Below, in pieces: positions 1-8,997 of a stretch of 64,000 nt of DNA. The translations under genes and the position numbers were made by a program. The stretch comes from CBDANZ01 sp965197865 (GTDB taxonomy: Bacteria > Acidobacteriota > Vicinamibacteria > Vicinamibacterales > CAVVIG01), in NCBI GenBank assembly GCA_965197865.1, contig CBDANZ010000004.1, positions 569,313 through 633,312 on the forward strand, in the 5' to 3' direction. How positions within the stretch are numbered: the stretch's first letter is position 1; each line of letters begins with the position of its first letter. The notes under the pieces were generated by a model, which was given only the letters and a program-made list of their open reading frames with translations, made no database searches and was not told the origin of the DNA.

Positions 1-2
1 TG

Positions 3-131
3 CGAGGTGTGCGCTTCTTCGGCGCCGGCGTGCGGACGAGCTCGGTCATCATGCAGAACGATCCGCACCAGGTCCGGTTCGTCGACAGCATCCACGTGGC
101 GCCATTCACAAATGCCAAGATCCGGTTCTGA
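3..131 (+). CDS. C-terminal end of an unknown protein (partial)
   Basis: An open frame enters from the left edge and stops with TGA at 129-131, giving about 42 residues ending in 'NAKIRF'. I do not recognise the protein. A final Phe after alternating polar and hydrophobic residues would suit the last strand of an outer-membrane barrel, but that is only a guess. It lies 51 bases upstream of tsaC on the same strand. Confidence 0.45.
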   Translation, partial: RGVRFFGAGVRTSSVIMQNDPHQVRFVDSIHVAPFTNAKIRF

Positions 132-182
132 CTGGGCGGGGTGCTGAGTGCTGCATGTTGGGTGCGAACCCGTGCATAGATC

Positions 183-815
183 ATGATTCGGCTGGCGGTC
201 AGCTCCACAGCGCCCGAACTCGAGGTCCTTGAACGCGCCGCGACTGTCATCCGCGCAGGTGGAGTCGTGGCGCTGCCTACTGACACGCTCTATGGACTCG
301 CCGTCGATCCGTTCAACCTCAAGGCGGTCGCCCGGGTGTTTGCCGTGAAAGGTCGCGACGCCGCGCGCGCGCTCCCGCTGGTCGCGGGTACCGCGGCCCA
401 AGTTACGGCCCAGCTCGGTGAGCTGCCGCCGTTGGCGGGCGTCCTTGCTGGATCGTTCTGGCCAGGACCGTTGACGTTGCTTCTCGTGGCGCCGCCCACG
501 TTGCCCCCAGAAGTGACGGCTGGGACGGGGCGCATTGGCGTCCGCGTTCCGGCCCATGCTGTCACGCGGGCGCTTTGCCTCGCCTGCAATCGGCTGTTGA
601 CGGCGACGAGCGCCAACCTGAGTGGCGAGCCGGGCACCAAGGATCCGGATCACGTGGTGGCCTCATTGGGCGACTCGATCGACATCCTGCTCGACGGCGG
701 GAAGACGCCAGGCGGTCCGGCGTCGACGATCGCGGACACGACCGAAGCGCTGCCGCGTCTGGTCCGGGTCGGCGCGATTCCCTGGGATACGATTCAGGCA
801 TGCCTGCGCCAGTAG
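183..815 (+). CDS. tsaC: L-threonylcarbamoyladenylate synthase (Sua5/YciO/YrdC family)
   Basis: A 210-residue YrdC-domain protein. The family makes threonylcarbamoyl-AMP from threonine, bicarbonate and ATP for t6A37 modification of ANN-decoding tRNAs in the cytoplasm. Visible hallmarks are 'PTDTLYGLAVD' near residue 32, the 'KGRDAARALPL' strand (the usual KxR...PL substrate-binding stretch) and 'TSANLSG' near residue 142. The length fits the short TsaC type without the C-terminal Sua5 domain. Its 3' end overlaps the chosen hflX start by 16 bases, so the two are probably co-transcribed. Confidence 0.93.
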   Translation: MIRLAVSSTAPELEVLERAATVIRAGGVVALPTDTLYGLAVDPFNLKAVARVFAVKGRDAARALPLVAGTAAQVTAQLGELPPLAGVLAGSFWPGPLTLLLVAPPTLPPEVTAGTGRIGVRVPAHAVTRALCLACNRLLTATSANLSGEPGTKDPDHVVASLGDSIDILLDGGKTPGGPASTIADTTEALPRLVRVGAIPWDTIQACLRQ

Positions 816-2110
816 ACCGCGTTGTTCGGGCACCGGGCTCCACCCGATCGGGCCGACCGGAGCGCGCTGCGCTGGTCGGGCTCATCGCTGGGCGGGCGCA
901 TCGACTTGAAGCCGAGCGGTCGTTCGACGAGCTGGCCGATCTGGCCGTGGCGGCCGGCGCCCAGGTCGCCCTGCGCGTCATGCAGGAGCGCCCGAGACCC
1001 GACCCCTCGACCTTCCTTGGGGCCGGTAAGATTGCCGCGCTCGCTGCCTTGTGCGCCGAAACCGGCGTTGACGTTGTCGTCTTCAACAACGAGCTCACGC
1101 CGGCGCAGTTGCGGCAGATCGAAGAGGAAGTTGGGAGAAAGATTGTCGATCGGACCCAGTTGATCCTCGACATCTTTGCTCGGCGCGCCCGCACGCGCGA
1201 GGGCAAGCTTCAGGTGGAGCTCGCGCAGCTCAAGTACCAGCTGCCGCGGCTGGTCGGCACCGGCTCGGCGCTCTCTCGGCTTGGTGGCGGCATCGGGACG
1301 AGAGGACCCGGCGAAACGAAGCTCGAAACCGATCGCCGGCGGATTCGAGCGCGCATTCACGCCGTGACCTCCGACATCGAGCGGGTCCGGCAGCGACGGG
1401 CACAACTCCGCGAGCGCCGGCACAAGACGTCCGTGCCGACCGTCGCGCTGGTCGGCTACACCAACGCCGGCAAGACGACGCTGTTCAACGCGCTGTCGGG
1501 GGCTAACGCTGCTACGTCGGACGCGCTGTTTGTCACACTCGACCCGCTGGTGCGGCAGGTGCGCTTGCCGGACAGCCGCGAGCTGCTCGTTTCGGACACG
1601 GTCGGATTCATCGATCGGCTGCCGCATACGTTAGTGGCCGCGTTTCGCGCGACGCTCGAGGAGGTCTCCGACGCCGATCTCGTGCTGCACATCAATGACG
1701 CCGCCGTCCCCGATCGCGACTGGCGCGGCGCCGCGGTGCGGCAGGTCCTCGAAGAAGTCGGTGCGAACGATGTTCCGCTGGTCGAGGTCTACAATAAGTG
1801 CGACAAGCTCACGCCAGACGAGCGGCGGCGCCTGCAGGATCTTGATCCTGCGGCCGTGTGCATTGCGGCGCTCACGCGAGAGGGCATCGACGAACTTATC
1901 GAGGCGATAGCATCGCGTCTGGCGCTCGACGTGCGGCGAATCAGGATCACGCTCGATCTTGAGGACCCTCGCGACCGCGATCGGATCGCCCGCATTTACC
2001 GCCACGCGCGCGTCCTGGTGCACGAGGCGCGAGACGGCCGGATCTCGATCGTGGCCGATGTTCCCCGTCGTCTCCACTCGACACTCGGCCTGGGACCGCG
2101 GGCGGAGTAA
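800..2110 (+). CDS. hflX: GTPase HflX
   Basis: A ribosome-associated GTPase that in studied bacteria splits stalled or heat-damaged 70S ribosomes. I chose the ATG at 800 because the protein then starts just before the conserved N-terminal HflX domain; the frame stays open further upstream but that part is antisense-like to tsaC. With this start it has 436 residues. Seen: the Gly-rich linker 'GGGIGTRGPGETKLE', G1 'GYTNAGKTTLFNAL', G3 'DTVGF' and G4 'NKCD'. It overlaps tsaC by 16 bases and is followed 14 bases later by the TPR lipoprotein gene. Confidence 0.93.
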   Translation: MPAPVDRVVRAPGSTRSGRPERAALVGLIAGRAHRLEAERSFDELADLAVAAGAQVALRVMQERPRPDPSTFLGAGKIAALAALCAETGVDVVVFNNELTPAQLRQIEEEVGRKIVDRTQLILDIFARRARTREGKLQVELAQLKYQLPRLVGTGSALSRLGGGIGTRGPGETKLETDRRRIRARIHAVTSDIERVRQRRAQLRERRHKTSVPTVALVGYTNAGKTTLFNALSGANAATSDALFVTLDPLVRQVRLPDSRELLVSDTVGFIDRLPHTLVAAFRATLEEVSDADLVLHINDAAVPDRDWRGAAVRQVLEEVGANDVPLVEVYNKCDKLTPDERRRLQDLDPAAVCIAALTREGIDELIEAIASRLALDVRRIRITLDLEDPRDRDRIARIYRHARVLVHEARDGRISIVADVPRRLHSTLGLGPRAE

Positions 2111-2124
2111 GCTTTTCCTGGAAG

Positions 2125-3495
2125 ATGCGAAAGCTCGCCTGCGGGGTGCTGGCTGGATTCATCGGGGTGGCCGCCGCGTGCGGACCGAGAGTTGTGCCAG
2201 TGCCCGTGGTGACCACTGCGCGATTCCCGGAGTTTGTGCGGCCCGCGGTGCCGTCGGAGCTTGCGCTCGACGTGGCAGCTCGGACTCATGAACGGGCCTG
2301 GAGCTTCCTGCAGGCGGGCGACCTGCCAGGCGCGGAACGAGAACTGAGCCTGGCGTTGAAGACGTCGCCGACTTTTTACCCGGCTGAAACGGCTCTCGGG
2401 TACCTCAAGCTGGCTCGGAAAGAGCCAAAGGCCGCGCTGGCCCGTTTCGATCGCGTTCTGGAGCGGCGAGGCGATTACGCGTCGGCGCTTGTCGGTCGCG
2501 GTCGGTCGCTACTCGCGCTGAGTCGTGAGGGGGAGGCGATCGTCGCATTGGAGGCAGCGGTGGCCGCGGACGGCTCGTTGGCCGACCTTCGCCGCCTGGT
2601 CGACGTGCTGAAGTTCCGCGGACTCGAGCGCGACCTGGCTCAGGCGCGGCAGGCGGCGCGGTCGGCCAGGCCCGAAGAAGCGATTCGCCTCTATCGCTCG
2701 GCCATCGCGAGCTCGCCGGAAAGCCCATTGCTCTATCGCGAGCTGGCCATGGTCGAAAAGCAGCAGGGCGACGTCAATGCCGCGCTCGCGCATTTGAGAC
2801 AGGCGGTCGAGCTGGATCCGAACGACGGCGCGTCGCTCGGCGAGCTTGGCAGACTGCTCGAGATGCGGGGCGAGTTCGAGGGTGCCCTGCGCGCCTACGG
2901 CGCCGCGCTGGCAATAGAGCCCAGCAGGACGATCGCCGCGCTGCGCGATGGGCTGCGGACGCGACTGGAGAGGGCCCTGCTGCCGGAAGAGTACCGGGCG
3001 ATCGAAAGCGCATCGCAGGTGACCCGTGCCGATCTCGCGGCGCTTATTGGCGTGCGTTTGGGACCGCTGCTACAGACGAGGCGTCCGCTAGACGCCGTGG
3101 TGATCACAGACGTGCGGGGCAGTTGGGCCGAATCGTGGATCATGCTGGTGGTCGGAGCGGGTGTGATCGAGCCGTTTGCCAATCACACGTTTCAGCCAGA
3201 TGCTCTCGTCGAACGCGTCGACCTGGCGCAGGCCGTCAGCCACCTGCTCGACTTGATTGCGCCGGCCACGGCGGTGAAGGCCTGGCAGAACGCGCGGCTC
3301 CGGTTCTCGGATGTCGCCACGGGTCACCTGGCGTATCCCGCGGCGTTGGTGGCCGTCGCGTCCGGTGTCATGACGCGGGGGCCTGACGAGAGTTTTCAGC
3401 CGTCGCGTCAGGTGACAGGAGCGGAATCCTCCGAGGTAATCGATCGGCTGCGCGCGACGATGTCGCTCGCCGACGCGGCAGACCTCCGCCGATGA
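2125..3495 (+). CDS. TPR and SLH-domain lipoprotein
   Basis: A 456-residue protein with a lipoprotein signal peptide: basic 'MRK', a hydrophobic stretch and a lipobox 'VAAAC' placing the lipidated Cys near residue 19. Residues about 55-275 hold tandem TPR-like helices ('AETALGYLKLARKEPKAAL', 'LYRELAMVEKQQGDVNAAL'). The C-terminal third carries S-layer-homology-like segments ('FANHTFQPDALVERVDLAQA', 'FSDVATGHLAYPAALVAVAS', 'GPDESFQPSRQVTGAES'). Likely an envelope-anchored scaffold, with SLH segments touching the cell wall or a pyruvylated polymer. The exact role is unknown. Its stop overlaps the pgsA start (ATGA), which suggests translational coupling. Confidence 0.85.
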   Translation: MRKLACGVLAGFIGVAAACGPRVVPVPVVTTARFPEFVRPAVPSELALDVAARTHERAWSFLQAGDLPGAERELSLALKTSPTFYPAETALGYLKLARKEPKAALARFDRVLERRGDYASALVGRGRSLLALSREGEAIVALEAAVAADGSLADLRRLVDVLKFRGLERDLAQARQAARSARPEEAIRLYRSAIASSPESPLLYRELAMVEKQQGDVNAALAHLRQAVELDPNDGASLGELGRLLEMRGEFEGALRAYGAALAIEPSRTIAALRDGLRTRLERALLPEEYRAIESASQVTRADLAALIGVRLGPLLQTRRPLDAVVITDVRGSWAESWIMLVVGAGVIEPFANHTFQPDALVERVDLAQAVSHLLDLIAPATAVKAWQNARLRFSDVATGHLAYPAALVAVASGVMTRGPDESFQPSRQVTGAESSEVIDRLRATMSLADAADLRR

Positions 3496-4043
3496 CCGCG
3501 CTCACACCGGCCAACCAGCTCACGCTGCTTCGAATGCTGCTGATCCCTGCAGTTGTCATTCTCGTGCTGTACGGATATCTGGGGTGGGCCCTCTTCGTAT
3601 TTGCCACTGCGGGTCTGACAGACGGACTCGACGGCCTGATCGCCAGGTGGTCGGGGCAGAAGACAAGTCTGGGCGCCTGGCTCGATCCGATGGCCGACAA
3701 GCTGCTTCTGGTGAGCACCTTCGTCGTGCTGACGCTGCCCGGCCTCGGGCTCGCCAACCGGCTGCCGGTCTGGCTCACGGTGCTCATCATCAGCCGTGAC
3801 ATCGTTATCGTGCTGACGGTGGCGATCGTGAACCTCGCGATCGGCCGGCGCACCTTCCCGCCGTCCGTGTTCGGCAAGATCGCCACGGCGACCTATATCG
3901 TGACCGCGGTGGTCGCGATGTTTTTCAACTATCGCGGCTATCGTTCCGTGGTCGTCGACGTCTGTGTGTACGCGTCGCTGGTTGTCACGCTCGTGTCTGG
4001 TCTGCATTACATTTGGCACATGGCGCGGACGATCGAGGCATAG
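3492..4043 (+). CDS. pgsA: CDP-alcohol phosphatidyltransferase, probable phosphatidylglycerophosphate synthase
   Basis: A 183-residue membrane enzyme of the CDP-alcohol phosphatidyltransferase family. The diagnostic motif is complete: 'DGLDGLIARW' followed by 'GAWLDPMADKLLL', giving the DG..AR...G...D...D metal site near residues 49-75. Several hydrophobic segments match the family's six-helix fold. The usual product for a protein of this length and N-terminus ('LTLLRMLLIPAVV') is phosphatidylglycerol phosphate, from CDP-diacylglycerol and glycerol-3-phosphate. Other family members (PssA, cardiolipin synthase) cannot be fully excluded. Confidence 0.88.
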   Translation: MTALTPANQLTLLRMLLIPAVVILVLYGYLGWALFVFATAGLTDGLDGLIARWSGQKTSLGAWLDPMADKLLLVSTFVVLTLPGLGLANRLPVWLTVLIISRDIVIVLTVAIVNLAIGRRTFPPSVFGKIATATYIVTAVVAMFFNYRGYRSVVVDVCVYASLVVTLVSGLHYIWHMARTIEA

Positions 4044-4055
4044 AGAGGGGTTAGA

Positions 4056-5192
4056 ATGCAGCCACGAAGACACGAAGCGCGCGAAGAATGTGATGTACGG
4101 AAATGGCTGGCAGGTCTTCGTGGTCTTCGAGCCTTCGTGGTTGCACTTGCCGCCGCGTTGTGTTCCGCTGGAGTCCAGGCGCAAACACTACCGAAGCAGG
4201 CCGTCGTCGAAACGTCGCTCGGAACGGTCATCATCGATCTCACGCCGGAGACCGCGCCGAACCAGGTCGCCTACTTCACGAAGTTCGCCGAGGAGGGCGG
4301 TTACGATGGCACGACGTTCCACCGGATGGTGAAGTACGGGATGGTGCAGGGCGGTGACCCGATCTCGAAGGATCCGGCCAGGCGCAGCCTGTACGGCTCT
4401 GGAGGCTTGAACGCGGTGAAAGCCGAGGCCCGCGCGCCGAAGATGAGCCGAGGCTCGGTGGCCGCCGTGCTGGCGCCCGACCTTCCCGACAGTGCAGGAG
4501 CTCAGTTCTTTGTCGTCCTCGCCGATCAGCCGGCGCTCGACGGGCAGTACACGGTATTTGGCCAGGTCTGGGACGGGATCGAGGTGCTGCAGAAGATTTC
4601 AGAAACACCGGTGGATCCAAGCGGCCTTGCAACCGAACGGGCCGAGATCCGCCGCATCACGATCCGCGACACACCTCCGGTGCTGTTCGTGAACGATTCG
4701 CCCGCGGAGCTCGCTACCTATCGGGCGGTGGTCGACACGAGCATGGGGGCGATTACGATCGAGTTCTTCCCCGACAAGGCGCCGGAGCACGTGCGCCAAT
4801 TCCTCCGCCTCGCCGACGCCGACGTGTACGACGGCACGGCGTTTCACCGCGTCGCGCAGGGGTTCGTCATCCAGACCGGCGCGCTCAACACGAAGCAGGT
4901 GGCGCCCACGGAGAGGCAGCGGAAGCTCGTGCACAACCTGCAGCCGGAGTTCAACGATACGAAGCACGTGAAGGGCATTGTGTCGATGGCGCGCGGCGAG
5001 GATCCCGCCAGCGCCAGTACCTCGTTTTTTATCTGCACCGGGACGTCGACGGCGCTGGACGGCGTCTACACGGCGTTTGGGCGGGTCGTGGACGGAATGT
5101 CGGTTGTCGAAGCGATCGAGGCCGTGCCGCGCACGGGTGAGACGCCGAACGAGCGGATCGATCTCAGGACGGTCAGGGTGGAGCGTCGGTAA
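4056..5192 (+). CDS. Peptidyl-prolyl cis-trans isomerase with two cyclophilin domains, exported
   Basis: A 378-residue protein with two tandem cyclophilin-like domains, roughly residues 48-205 and 222-375. Each holds the family core: 'TTFHRMVKYGMVQGGDP' with 'SAGAQFFVVLADQPALDGQYTVFG', and 'TAFHRVAQGFVIQTGA' with 'SASTSFFICTGTSTALDGVYTAFG'. A signal peptide ends in 'AGVQAQ', so it should fold proteins in the periplasm. The first 30 or so codons coincide with a CACGAAG-type palindrome (4058-4144), so the N-terminal extension and part of the signal peptide appear repeat-derived and the exact start is uncertain. Only 12 bases separate it from pgsA. Confidence 0.88.
   Translation: MQPRRHEAREECDVRKWLAGLRGLRAFVVALAAALCSAGVQAQTLPKQAVVETSLGTVIIDLTPETAPNQVAYFTKFAEEGGYDGTTFHRMVKYGMVQGGDPISKDPARRSLYGSGGLNAVKAEARAPKMSRGSVAAVLAPDLPDSAGAQFFVVLADQPALDGQYTVFGQVWDGIEVLQKISETPVDPSGLATERAEIRRITIRDTPPVLFVNDSPAELATYRAVVDTSMGAITIEFFPDKAPEHVRQFLRLADADVYDGTAFHRVAQGFVIQTGALNTKQVAPTERQRKLVHNLQPEFNDTKHVKGIVSMARGEDPASASTSFFICTGTSTALDGVYTAFGRVVDGMSVVEAIEAVPRTGETPNERIDLRTVRVERR
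4058..4144. repeat. CACGAAG-type palindromic repeat in the PPIase 5' end
   Basis: The left arm 'GCAGCCACGAAG' (4058-4069) and right arm 'CTTCGTGGTTGC' (4133-4144) are reverse complements at 11 of 12 positions, and the words CGAAG / CTTCG recur between them. The whole palindrome is read as the N-terminus of the cyclophilin gene. Confidence 0.7.
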
Positions 5193-5411
5193 AGCTGAAA
5201 GTGATAAGCTAGAAGTTAAATGGACTGCGATCGGACGCTGTTGCAGGGCGTTGCAGCTCTTTCAAGTTTTCAGTTCTAAGTTGTGACTCTACTCTGCGGC
5301 TGCTTGGCTCTTCAAACGGTGGCAGTGTAGATTCGCACGAGTTCGTTTGCCTCAGCCAGCAATGGCTCGATTGATTCTTTCGGCATCAGACGATTCGAGG
5401 CGATCGCGCGG
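5193..5411. other. Spacer with no recognisable gene
   Basis: It begins with a short run of AT-rich words (5203-5283: 'gctgaaagtg', 'agaagtt', 'ttcagttctaag') in the style of the simple-word hairpins found at other gene junctions here. The remainder leads into the IS3 remnant. I see no gene in it. Confidence 0.5.
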
Positions 5412-5639
5412 ATCCAGAACCTCGATTCACGAGCCTCGTGGAGGATGGAGAGCCTGGCACTGAATCTCTATTGCCGCTGGAGCTAGGAGTTTCTCGAAGC
5501 CGGGAAGAAGCGGCTGGTCGACGACACGAGCCGGGAGGCGCCCGCGCCAGAGGTCACTGATCTGCGGAAGGAAGACGCGCGCCTTCAGCGGCTCGTGGCG
5601 GAGAACGTGCTCGAGAGTCGCCTACTCAAGAAAGCGTGA
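5412..5639 (+). pseudogene. IS3-family transposase OrfA remnant
   Basis: The frame reads 'LALNLYCRWS', a TAG stop (5484-5486), then 'EFLEAGKKRLVDDTSREA', and ends 'ENVLESRLLKKA' with TGA at 5637-5639. This is the typical C-terminal half of IS3-group OrfA, including the leucine-zipper-like end. A Lys codon is replaced by the amber stop and the N-terminal helix-turn-helix is not recognisable, so the copy is dead. Confidence 0.8.
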
Positions 5640-5654
5640 CTCGGGAGACGATAC

Positions 5655-5855
5655 GTGCGACTGGCCTCGGCCGAGAAACGCGAAGTCATTCGCCTGGTTG
5701 AGGCTCGGATCTCTCTATGCGGCAGACGCTGGGTGAGCTGCAGGTGCCCCGCGCGACGTTCCACAGGTGGTATCGCCGCTACGAGGAGGTCGGCGACCTG
5801 CTGCCGATCTTCGAAGATCCGCCGCAGTTCGGTCGTCAACCGAAAGACGCGCCCG
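5655..5855 (+). pseudogene. IS3-family transposase OrfB remnant
   Basis: Directly after the OrfA remnant, one frame reads 'RLASAEKREVIRLVEARI' and a second, one shift later, reads 'MRQTLGELQVPRATFHRWYR' followed by 'RYEEVGDLLPIF'. Together these match the start of IS3 OrfB. The DDE catalytic part is absent. Sequence from about 5860 to 6160 has no coding signal that I can recognise. Confidence 0.7.
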
Positions 5856-6159
5856 TCACCGTTCTTCGTCGTGCCCGCGTCGAGCCGGACGTCGCCCGCC
5901 TTCAAGTCGACCTGTCGCCACTCCTGATTTCGTTGTGCGCGGACTCACAACGGGACACAAGCTTGACGTCTGAAGGGTCGGAACAAGTTGACCCGACAAG
6001 GTGACACCGTGGTGCTGCTTGCTGCTTTCTGTAACGCAGTATGCCGACGTCGATCCGCGAAGTTCGTCGGCACACTGTTGCGGCTCGTCTTGCGGGGCGG
6101 CGGAAGGAGAAGGATTGCCGTACACTTAAGCGATCGCAATCCTCTTGGCCTTTCACTTC

Positions 6160-7236
6160 TCACTTCTCGCTTTTCCTAAACGGAAGCCAATCGTGAGGAA
6201 TCACGTCGGCGTCGCCGCAGAAGTTGTGGACGCTGACGCCGAGCAGCCGCACCGGCCGCCGGCCCGCCTCGGTCCGGTTCAGCAGCTGTACCGCCCGCGC
6301 GACAATGACGGACTCCTCGCGTGTTGGTGTCGCGGTGTGACTCCGCGTGATCGTCATGAAGTCCGAGTAACGGACCTTGATGGTCAGCGTGCGCGCCAGC
6401 AGCGACTTGCGGGACAACCAGGCCGCCGCGTCGGTCGCCATCGTGGTAATTTCCTTGCGAATCCCAGCAAGATCGGCCAGGTCATTCGGGTACGTGTTCT
6501 CGGATCCGGACGACTTCGACTCGCGGTTTGGCACCACCGGACGATCGTCGATGCCGGTTGCGAGCTGCCGCAGCCATTCGGCAAGGCTGCCGGCTGTTTC
6601 ACGCAGGTCGGCCGGGTCGACGGTCCGGACATCCACGAGCCGTTCGATGCCACACGCCCGTAGCTTGCGCGCAGTCACCGGACCGACGCCCCAGAGTGCG
6701 TCGACCGGAAGCTTCTGGAGAAACGGCTCGACCATGTCCGGACTGATTACCGTCAGGCCGTCGGGCTTCTTCCAGCCCGACGCGATCTTGGCGAGGAACT
6801 TATTCGGCGCGACGCCGGCCGAGGCCGTCAGCCCGGTGTCGGCGCGGATGCGGTCCTTGAGTCGGCGCGCGACCGTCGTGGCGAGCGGCTCCTTCCAGGC
6901 GTTGTCGGTCACGTCCAGATATGCCTCGTCGAGCGACAGTGGCTCGACAAGCGGCGTCACCTCGTGGAAGATTGAGAACACCGCCGCCGATGCGGCTTGG
7001 TACCTCGTGAAGTCGGGCGGCACAATCACCAGCGACGGGCACAGGTGGACGGCTTTGGCCATCGACATCGCGGAGCGCAGGCCGAAGGCGCGCGCTTCGT
7101 AGCTCGCGGCGGCCACCACTCCGCGGCGGTCAGGCCGTCCGCCGACAGCCACCGGCTGGCCGCGGAGCGACGGGTTGTCGCGCTGCTCGACCGACGCGTA
7201 GAACGCGTCCATGTCGACGTGAATGATCCTGCGCAC
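6160..7236 (-). CDS. dinB: DNA polymerase IV (Y family)
   Basis: A translesion polymerase of the DinB class, 358 residues from the GTG at 7236. I chose that start because the protein then begins 'VRRIIHVDMDAFYASVEQ', the standard DinB N-terminus. An ATG lies 28 codons upstream, but that stretch is a low-complexity repeat ('gtagattg' words) that overlaps ettA. Catalytic acidic residues sit in 'DMDAFYASVE' and 'LSLDEAYLDVT'. The helix-hairpin-helix ('VGPVTARKLRACGIERLVDV') and little-finger regions follow. It is divergent from ettA with only 39 bases between the chosen starts. Confidence 0.93.
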   Translation of the reverse strand: MRRIIHVDMDAFYASVEQRDNPSLRGQPVAVGGRPDRRGVVAAASYEARAFGLRSAMSMAKAVHLCPSLVIVPPDFTRYQAASAAVFSIFHEVTPLVEPLSLDEAYLDVTDNAWKEPLATTVARRLKDRIRADTGLTASAGVAPNKFLAKIASGWKKPDGLTVISPDMVEPFLQKLPVDALWGVGPVTARKLRACGIERLVDVRTVDPADLRETAGSLAEWLRQLATGIDDRPVVPNRESKSSGSENTYPNDLADLAGIRKEITTMATDAAAWLSRKSLLARTLTIKVRYSDFMTITRSHTATPTREESVIVARAVQLLNRTEAGRRPVRLLGVSVHNFCGDADVIPHDWLPFRKSEK

Positions 7237-7237
7237 G

Positions 7238-7272
7238 CTTTGTAGATTGTCCGTTGTAGATTGTAGATTGCG
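7238..7272. repeat. Simple-word repeat between dinB and ettA
   Basis: The words 'TGTAGATTG' and 'CGTTGTAGATTG' recur three times in 35 bases. This occupies nearly the whole divergent gap and gives dinB an artefactual upstream reading frame ('LQSTTDNLQS'). Confidence 0.65.
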
Positions 7273-7275
7273 CGA

Positions 7276-8949
7276 ATGCCCCAGTTCATCTACACCATGA
7301 AAGGTCTCGGGAAGGTGCACCCTCCCGACATCAAGGTTCTCGACGACATCTGGCTTTCGTTCTATTTCGGAGCGAAGATCGGCGTTCTCGGCCCAAACGG
7401 AGCGGGCAAGAGCTCGCTGCTGCGGATCATGGCTGGCGAGGACACGAGCTTTCTCGGCGAAGCGTTTCCGGCACCGGGAATTTCGGTCGGCTTTCTCGCG
7501 CAGGAGCCGCGTCTCGACGCCAGGAAGACGGTTCTCGGCAATGTGGAAGAAGGCGTCGCTCCTATCAAGGCGGTGCTTGCACGCTACGACGAAGTGAACG
7601 CGAAGCTTGGCGAGAACTTGCCGCCAGATGAAATGGAGAAGGTGCTTGACGAGCAGTCGCGCATCCAGGACACGATCGACGCCTCGAACGCATGGGATCT
7701 TGATTCACGGCTCGAGCTGGCGATGGACGCGCTGCGCGTGCCGTCGCCAGACCGCGACGTGACCACGCTGTCGGGTGGCGAGCGCCGGCGGGTCGCGCTG
7801 TGCCGCCTGTTGCTGCAGTCGCCCGACCTGCTCCTGCTCGACGAGCCGACTAACCATCTGGATGCCGAGTCGGTCGCCTGGCTGGAGCGCTTCCTGAAGG
7901 ACTATCTGGGCACGGTCGTCGCCGTTACCCACGATCGATATTTCCTCGACAACGTGGCCAGCTGGATCCTCGAGCTCGATCGCGGCCGCGGAATTCCCTG
8001 GCAGGGGAACTACTCGTCGTGGCTTGAGCAGAAACAGCAGCGGCTGCAGGTCGAAGAGAAGGCCGAGACGAAGCGGCAGCGCACGCTCGAGCGCGAGCTC
8101 GAATGGATCCGGATGTCGCCTCGCGCGCGGCAGGCCAAGGGCAAAGCACGGCTCAACGCATACGATCAGCTGCTCAGTGAAGAGACGGCCGGAAAGATCG
8201 AGACGGCCGAAATCTACATCGCCCCAGGGCCCCGCCTCGGCGACGTCGTCGTGGAGGCGCGACATCTGAGAAAAGGCTACGGCGACAACCTCCTTCTCGA
8301 AGATCTTAGCTTCACGCTGCCGCGCGGCGGGATTGTCGGCGTCATCGGACCCAACGGAGCCGGCAAGACCACGCTCGTCCGCATGATCATCGGACAGGAA
8401 AAGCCAGACGGCGGAGCACTGAAGATCGGCGAGACGGTGCAGGTCGGCTCCGTCGACCAGAGCCGCGAGGCCCTCGGTGCCGACAAGACCGTGTGGGAAG
8501 AAATTTCAGGGGGCCACGACGAGATTGAGCTCGGGAAGCGCAAGGTCTCGTCGCGCGCTTACGTCTCGTGGTTCAATTTTAGGGGGCAGGCGCATCAGCG
8601 TAAGGTCGGCACGCTGTCTGGGGGCGAGCGCAACCGGGTGCACCTCGCCAAACTGCTGAGGCAAGGCAGCAACCTGCTCCTACTAGATGAGCCGACCAAC
8701 GACCTGGACGTCGACACGCTACGCGCGCTCGAGGACGCGCTCCTCGGCTTCGCCGGGTGCGCCGTCGTCATCAGCCACGACCGGTGGTTCCTGGATCGAA
8801 TTGCCACGCACATTCTGGCGTTCGAGGGCGACAGCAAGGTCGTCTGGTTTCAGGGAAACTATCAGGACTATGAGGCGGATCGAAATCGACGCCTCGGCGC
8901 GGCCGCGGACCAACCGCACCGGATCAAGCACCGGAGACTGACTCGTTGA
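7276..8949 (+). CDS. ettA: Energy-dependent translational throttle protein EttA (ABC-F ATPase)
   Basis: A 557-residue cytosolic ABC-F protein with two nucleotide-binding domains and no membrane segments. The start '[14 protein letters not shown]' and the length match EttA, which binds the ribosomal E site and gates the first peptide bonds according to ADP/ATP ratio. Walker A: 'GPNGAGKSS' and 'GPNGAGKTT'. Signature and Walker B: '[19 protein letters not shown]' with '[12 protein letters not shown]', and '[15 protein letters not shown]' with '[12 protein letters not shown]'. The charged inter-domain linker ('[18 protein letters not shown]') is present. Confidence 0.95.
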   Translation: MPQFIYTMKGLGKVHPPDIKVLDDIWLSFYFGAKIGVLGPNGAGKSSLLRIMAGEDTSFLGEAFPAPGISVGFLAQEPRLDARKTVLGNVEEGVAPIKAVLARYDEVNAKLGENLPPDEMEKVLDEQSRIQDTIDASNAWDLDSRLELAMDALRVPSPDRDVTTLSGGERRRVALCRLLLQSPDLLLLDEPTNHLDAESVAWLERFLKDYLGTVVAVTHDRYFLDNVASWILELDRGRGIPWQGNYSSWLEQKQQRLQVEEKAETKRQRTLERELEWIRMSPRARQAKGKARLNAYDQLLSEETAGKIETAEIYIAPGPRLGDVVVEARHLRKGYGDNLLLEDLSFTLPRGGIVGVIGPNGAGKTTLVRMIIGQEKPDGGALKIGETVQVGSVDQSREALGADKTVWEEISGGHDEIELGKRKVSSRAYVSWFNFRGQAHQRKVGTLSGGERNRVHLAKLLRQGSNLLLLDEPTNDLDVDTLRALEDALLGFAGCAVVISHDRWFLDRIATHILAFEGDSKVVWFQGNYQDYEADRNRRLGAAADQPHRIKHRRLTR

Positions 8950-8950
8950 C

Positions 8951-8997
8951 TAGGGCGGTAGGGAAGACACGGTTGGGAACCAGCCTTGCCCGCCCTA
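8951..8997. terminator. Bidirectional terminator candidate between ettA and the UDP-xylose synthase gene
   Basis: TAGGGCGG at 8951-8958 pairs perfectly with CCGCCCTA at 8990-8997, between two convergent genes. The second arm includes the stop codon of the minus-strand gene. The loop is long (about 31 bases) and there is no T-run, so termination is inferred from position and symmetry. Confidence 0.4.

Noticed and set aside
3408..4184. A 258-codon minus-strand frame
   Set aside because: Antisense of pgsA, rich in His/Asp/Arg as expected of a shadow frame.
7237..7320. N-terminal extension of DinB
   Set aside because: It translates the simple-word repeat and overlaps ettA; the conserved DinB start is at GTG 7236.
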